Shown piece by piece: positions 61,704-64,000 of a DNA stretch of 64,000 nt. The stretch covers positions 1 to 64,000 of the forward strand of contig CALWCA010000003.1 of the NCBI GenBank assembly GCA_944376235.1. The letters run 5' to 3'. Source of the stretch: an uncultured Clostridia bacterium. GTDB taxonomy: Bacteria; Bacillota; Clostridia; Oscillospirales; Feifaniaceae. The notes below the pieces were generated by a model, which was given only the letters and a program-made list of their open reading frames with translations, was not told where the DNA came from and made no database searches. Position 1 is the first letter of the stretch, and each line of letters opens with the position of its first letter. A program made the position numbers and the translations under genes.

Positions 61704-64000
61704 ATGCACCAGGAGCACAAGAGCTGTGGCTGCGGACATGAGCATAGCCACAAGGGCTGCGGCTGCGGACACGACCACCGTCACGAGCATGGGGACTGCG
61801 GCTGCAAGGGCAACGGGCATACCAAGGCCTGCGCCTGCGGCCACGACCATGGGACGTCCCCGGCGCAAAAGGCCGACAGCACCGGCTGCGGCTGCGGAAA
61901 GCACCATGGAGAGGACGATTCGGGAGGCGGAGGGGACGACGCTTCCGGCCACCCACACCCCACCCCGGCAGGCGGCAATGCGGCTTGTTCCAAGCAGGAG
62001 CCTGCAGGGGCTTGTCACGACGAAATAATGCAGCAGAAGGAGCACTGCGGGTGCGGGCATGACCATGGCCACGGACACGGGCATGAGCACTGCGGGTGCG
62101 GGCACGACCATGGCCACGGACACGGGCATGAGCACTGCGGGTGCGGGCACGACCATGGCCACGGACACGGGCATGAGCACTGCGGGTGCGGGCATGACCA
62201 TGGCCACGGCCATGGCTTTGAGCTTGAGCACAGCTGCGGCTGCGGGCACGACCACGGGCACAGCCACGGCGGGGCACGTTTTCCATGGCCGGCGGCGGTG
62301 GCCGTTCCCCTCTTTGTGGCGGGACTGCTGCTTGAAGATATGTATTCCACGGCCGCGCTGCTGGCAGCCTATGTGCTGGCAGGCTTTGCCCCCATCTGGG
62401 CGGCGGTAAAAAATGCCGTGCGCGGAAATCTGTTTGACGAGAACTTCCTCATGACCATCGCTTCGCTTGGCGCGGTTGTCATTGGGGAATATCCCGAGGC
62501 CTGCGCCGTTATGCTGCTGTATCGGCTGGGCGAGTATCTGCAAAACCGTGCGGTGGACAGCTCCATGCGCTCGATTGACGCGCTGCTGGAACTGCGGCCC
62601 GAGAGGGCGCGCCTGCTGGAAAACGGGGAAGAGCGGGAAGTCAATGCCGACAGGCTGAGGCCGGGGGATTTGATTGTCGTCAGGCCGGGAGACAAGGTGG
62701 CGGCCGACGGCGTTGTTCGCGAGGGCGGAAGCTATCTTGACCTCTCGGCGCTGACGGGAGAGTCCGCCCCGGTGGCGGTCGCCGTGGGAGACACGGTGCT
62801 GTCGGGCGGCATCAACCGGGACGGCCTGCTGACGGTGGAAGTCACCCACGCGGCCGACGCCTCCACGGCGGCCCGCGTCATCCGCCTGGTGGAGCAGGCG
62901 TCGCGCGAGAAGGCGCCGACCGAAAACTTTATCACGAAATTTTCCAGGTGGTATACGCCTGCCGTCTGCGCCCTGGCCGCCCTGCTGGTGGTGATTTTGG
63001 GCGGCTTTGGCATCCAGAGCTGGGGCGACGCCTTTTACAACGCCTGTGTGCTGCTGGTGGTCTCCTGCCCCTGTGCGCTGGCCATCTCGGTCCCGCTCGG
63101 CTTCTTCGCCGGCTTGGGGGCTGCGTCCCGCAGGGGGGTGCTCTTCAAGGGCGGGAACTATCTGGAAGCACTGGGAGAGGTAAAGCATTTTGTGGTGGAT
63201 AAAACCGGCACGCTGACCACCGGAAAGCTGCGGGTTGAGACGGTGGAGCCGGCGGGCACAGACAAGCAGCACCTGCTGGAGACGGCTGCTGCTGCCGAGG
63301 CCTTTTCCAACCACCCCGTGGCCCAGGCCATTTTGGAGGCCTGCCCCGACCATCCCGAGGCAAGCGAGGTCAAGGAGCTGGCGGGGCGCGGCATCTCCTG
63401 TATGGTCGAGGGCAGAAGTGTGCTGTGCGGCAATGCAAGGCTGCTCAAAGAAAACGGGATTGAGGTGCCCGACGAGTCGGCCACCTGCGTCCATGTGGCC
63501 CGCGACGGAGATTATCTGGGGCATATTACGGTCAGGGATGAGCTGCGCGATGACGCGGTGCAGACATTGCGCCGGCTGCGTGAGCTCGGCGTGGAGACCG
63601 TCACCATGCTGACAGGGGACAATGCCCGCGCGGCGGCCCCTGTGGCACAGGCGGCCGGGGTGGACAGGGTGTTTGCCTCGCTGCTGCCGCAGGATAAGGT
63701 TTCGCGCCTTGCCGACATCAAGCGGGAGGCCAAAAAGGGCGCCAAAACCGCCTTTGTGGGCGACGGCATCAACGACGCGCCGGTGCTTGCCATGGCGGAC
63801 GTCGGAATTTCCATGGGCATGGGCACGGCGGCCGCCATCGAGGCTTCCGACGTGGTGCTCACGGAGGAGCGGCTGGGCGGCCTTACCAGCGCCATGGAGA
63901 TTTCGATTGCCACGCGCAGAACGGTGCGTGAGAATATCGTCTTTTCCCTGGGCGTCAAGCTGGCGGTCATGGCCTTTGCGGCGGTGGGGCACGCGACCAT
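61704..64000 (+). CDS. Heavy-metal P1B-type ATPase with a long Cys/His-rich N-terminal tail (3' end outside window)
   Basis: 765 codons are visible and the frame is open at the window end. Residues 1-190 are dominated by CGCGH units and HDHGHGH runs, including four 15-residue repeats (114-173). The pump follows: first helices near 192-235, SALTGES, SCPCALAISVPLG with CPC 455-457, phosphorylated Asp499 in DKTGTLT and late GDGINDAPV. CPC with this context fits the Zn/Cd/Pb (P1B-2, ZntA/CadA-like) group. There is no HMA domain. Three ATG codons occur in a row (61698, 61701, 61704); the last has the best spacing to GGGAG. Divergent from the rhodanese gene. Confidence 0.93.
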   Translation, partial: MHQEHKSCGCGHEHSHKGCGCGHDHRHEHGDCGCKGNGHTKACACGHDHGTSPAQKADSTGCGCGKHHGEDDSGGGGDDASGHPHPTPAGGNAACSKQEPAGACHDEIMQQKEHCGCGHDHGHGHGHEHCGCGHDHGHGHGHEHCGCGHDHGHGHGHEHCGCGHDHGHGHGFELEHSCGCGHDHGHSHGGARFPWPAAVAVPLFVAGLLLEDMYSTAALLAAYVLAGFAPIWAAVKNAVRGNLFDENFLMTIASLGAVVIGEYPEACAVMLLYRLGEYLQNRAVDSSMRSIDALLELRPERARLLENGEEREVNADRLRPGDLIVVRPGDKVAADGVVREGGSYLDLSALTGESAPVAVAVGDTVLSGGINRDGLLTVEVTHAADASTAARVIRLVEQASREKAPTENFITKFSRWYTPAVCALAALLVVILGGFGIQSWGDAFYNACVLLVVSCPCALAISVPLGFFAGLGAASRRGVLFKGGNYLEALGEVKHFVVDKTGTLTTGKLRVETVEPAGTDKQHLLETAAAAEAFSNHPVAQAILEACPDHPEASEVKELAGRGISCMVEGRSVLCGNARLLKENGIEVPDESATCVHVARDGDYLGHITVRDELRDDAVQTLRRLRELGVETVTMLTGDNARAAAPVAQAAGVDRVFASLLPQDKVSRLADIKREAKKGAKTAFVGDGINDAPVLAMADVGISMGMGTAAAIEASDVVLTEERLGGLTSAMEISIATRRTVRENIVFSLGVKLAVMAFAAVGHAT
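62043..62222 (+). repeat. Four tandem 45-bp repeats encoding a Cys/His metal-binding unit
   Basis: Units begin at 62043, 62088, 62133 and 62178. Units 1-3 encode HCGCGHDHGHGHGHE and differ only in a silent base; unit 4 ends with GFE in place of GHE. The near identity at DNA level points to recent slippage or unequal exchange and to likely length variation between strains. Confidence 0.95.

Noticed and set aside
62043-62222. Tandem 45-bp repeats considered as a CRISPR array or non-coding satellite
   Set aside because: Units are contiguous without spacers and stay in frame with a metal ATPase, encoding a regular Cys/His unit.
61134-63992. 952-codon minus-strand open frame opposite the Cys/His-rich ATPase
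   Set aside because: Only its last 148 codons (the rhodanese gene) are real. The rest is the complement of the ATPase gene, including a Pro/Val/Met-rich mirror of the repeats.

Overview
The window is about 64 kb of GC-rich DNA from an endospore-forming, strictly anaerobic member of the Clostridia, probably an Oscillospiraceae/Ruminococcaceae-type gut bacterium. The taxonomic guess is an inference from gene content: spoIIID, ylbJ, yqfC and yqfD (sporulation), hydF ([FeFe]-hydrogenase maturation), dapL (LL-diaminopimelate aminotransferase), a K+-dependent-type membrane pyrophosphatase, addAB instead of recBCD, a glmS ribozyme, a CsoR copper sensor and Bacillus-like strong ribosome binding sites. 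TTG and GTG starts are common. It looks like ordinary chromosome: no phage, insertion sequence, CRISPR array or rRNA operon was seen.

Layout. 1-5.2 kb: the end of a tRNA cluster (Phe, Gly), a methyltransferase, a LysR regulator divergent from a cation/proton antiporter, a small P-loop protein and an active-type D,D-carboxypeptidase. 5.6-11.8 kb: M20 amidohydrolase and ketopantoate-reductase-like genes, a formate/nitrite-type channel with an altered central residue, a large GLUG/SLH surface protein and two small unknowns. 12-19 kb: addB and addA, with a degenerate Walker A in AddB. 19-22.4 kb: an operon of one FMN 2-hydroxyacid oxidase-like and two D-2-hydroxyacid dehydrogenase-like genes behind a structured leader. 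22.5-29.6 kb: HtrA protease, Crp/Fnr regulator, HydF and pyruvate carboxylase.

30-36.9 kb: YbaK, a YqeG phosphatase, an endonuclease-IV-like protein, an M24 peptidase, EF-P, a CD1247-type zinc protein, a nucleoside hydrolase, SpoIIID and a third 2-hydroxyacid dehydrogenase. 37-41.5 kb: a D,D-carboxypeptidase homologue that lost two of three active-site motifs, a ComEA-like protein, a small zinc protein and glmS controlled by a glmS ribozyme. 41.5-50 kb: ylbJ divergent from yqfC-yqfD-phoH-ybeY-era-recO-mutS2, a sporulation and RNA/DNA housekeeping run. 50-58 kb: uridine kinase, ribulose-phosphate epimerase, dapL-dapF (lysine and peptidoglycan), pssA-psd (phosphatidylethanolamine) and the pyrophosphatase. 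58-64 kb: a metal-homeostasis block of csoR-copA with a textbook operator, a membrane rhodanese, and a P1B-type ATPase (cut by the window end) with a long Cys/His-rich tail containing four 15-residue repeats.

The items most worth a second look are the glmS ribozyme, the pseudo-D,D-carboxypeptidase, the Cys/His repeat ATPase, the hydroxyacid operon with its leader, the FNT channel with Gln in place of the family His, and the shared sigma-E-like promoter between ylbJ and yqfC.
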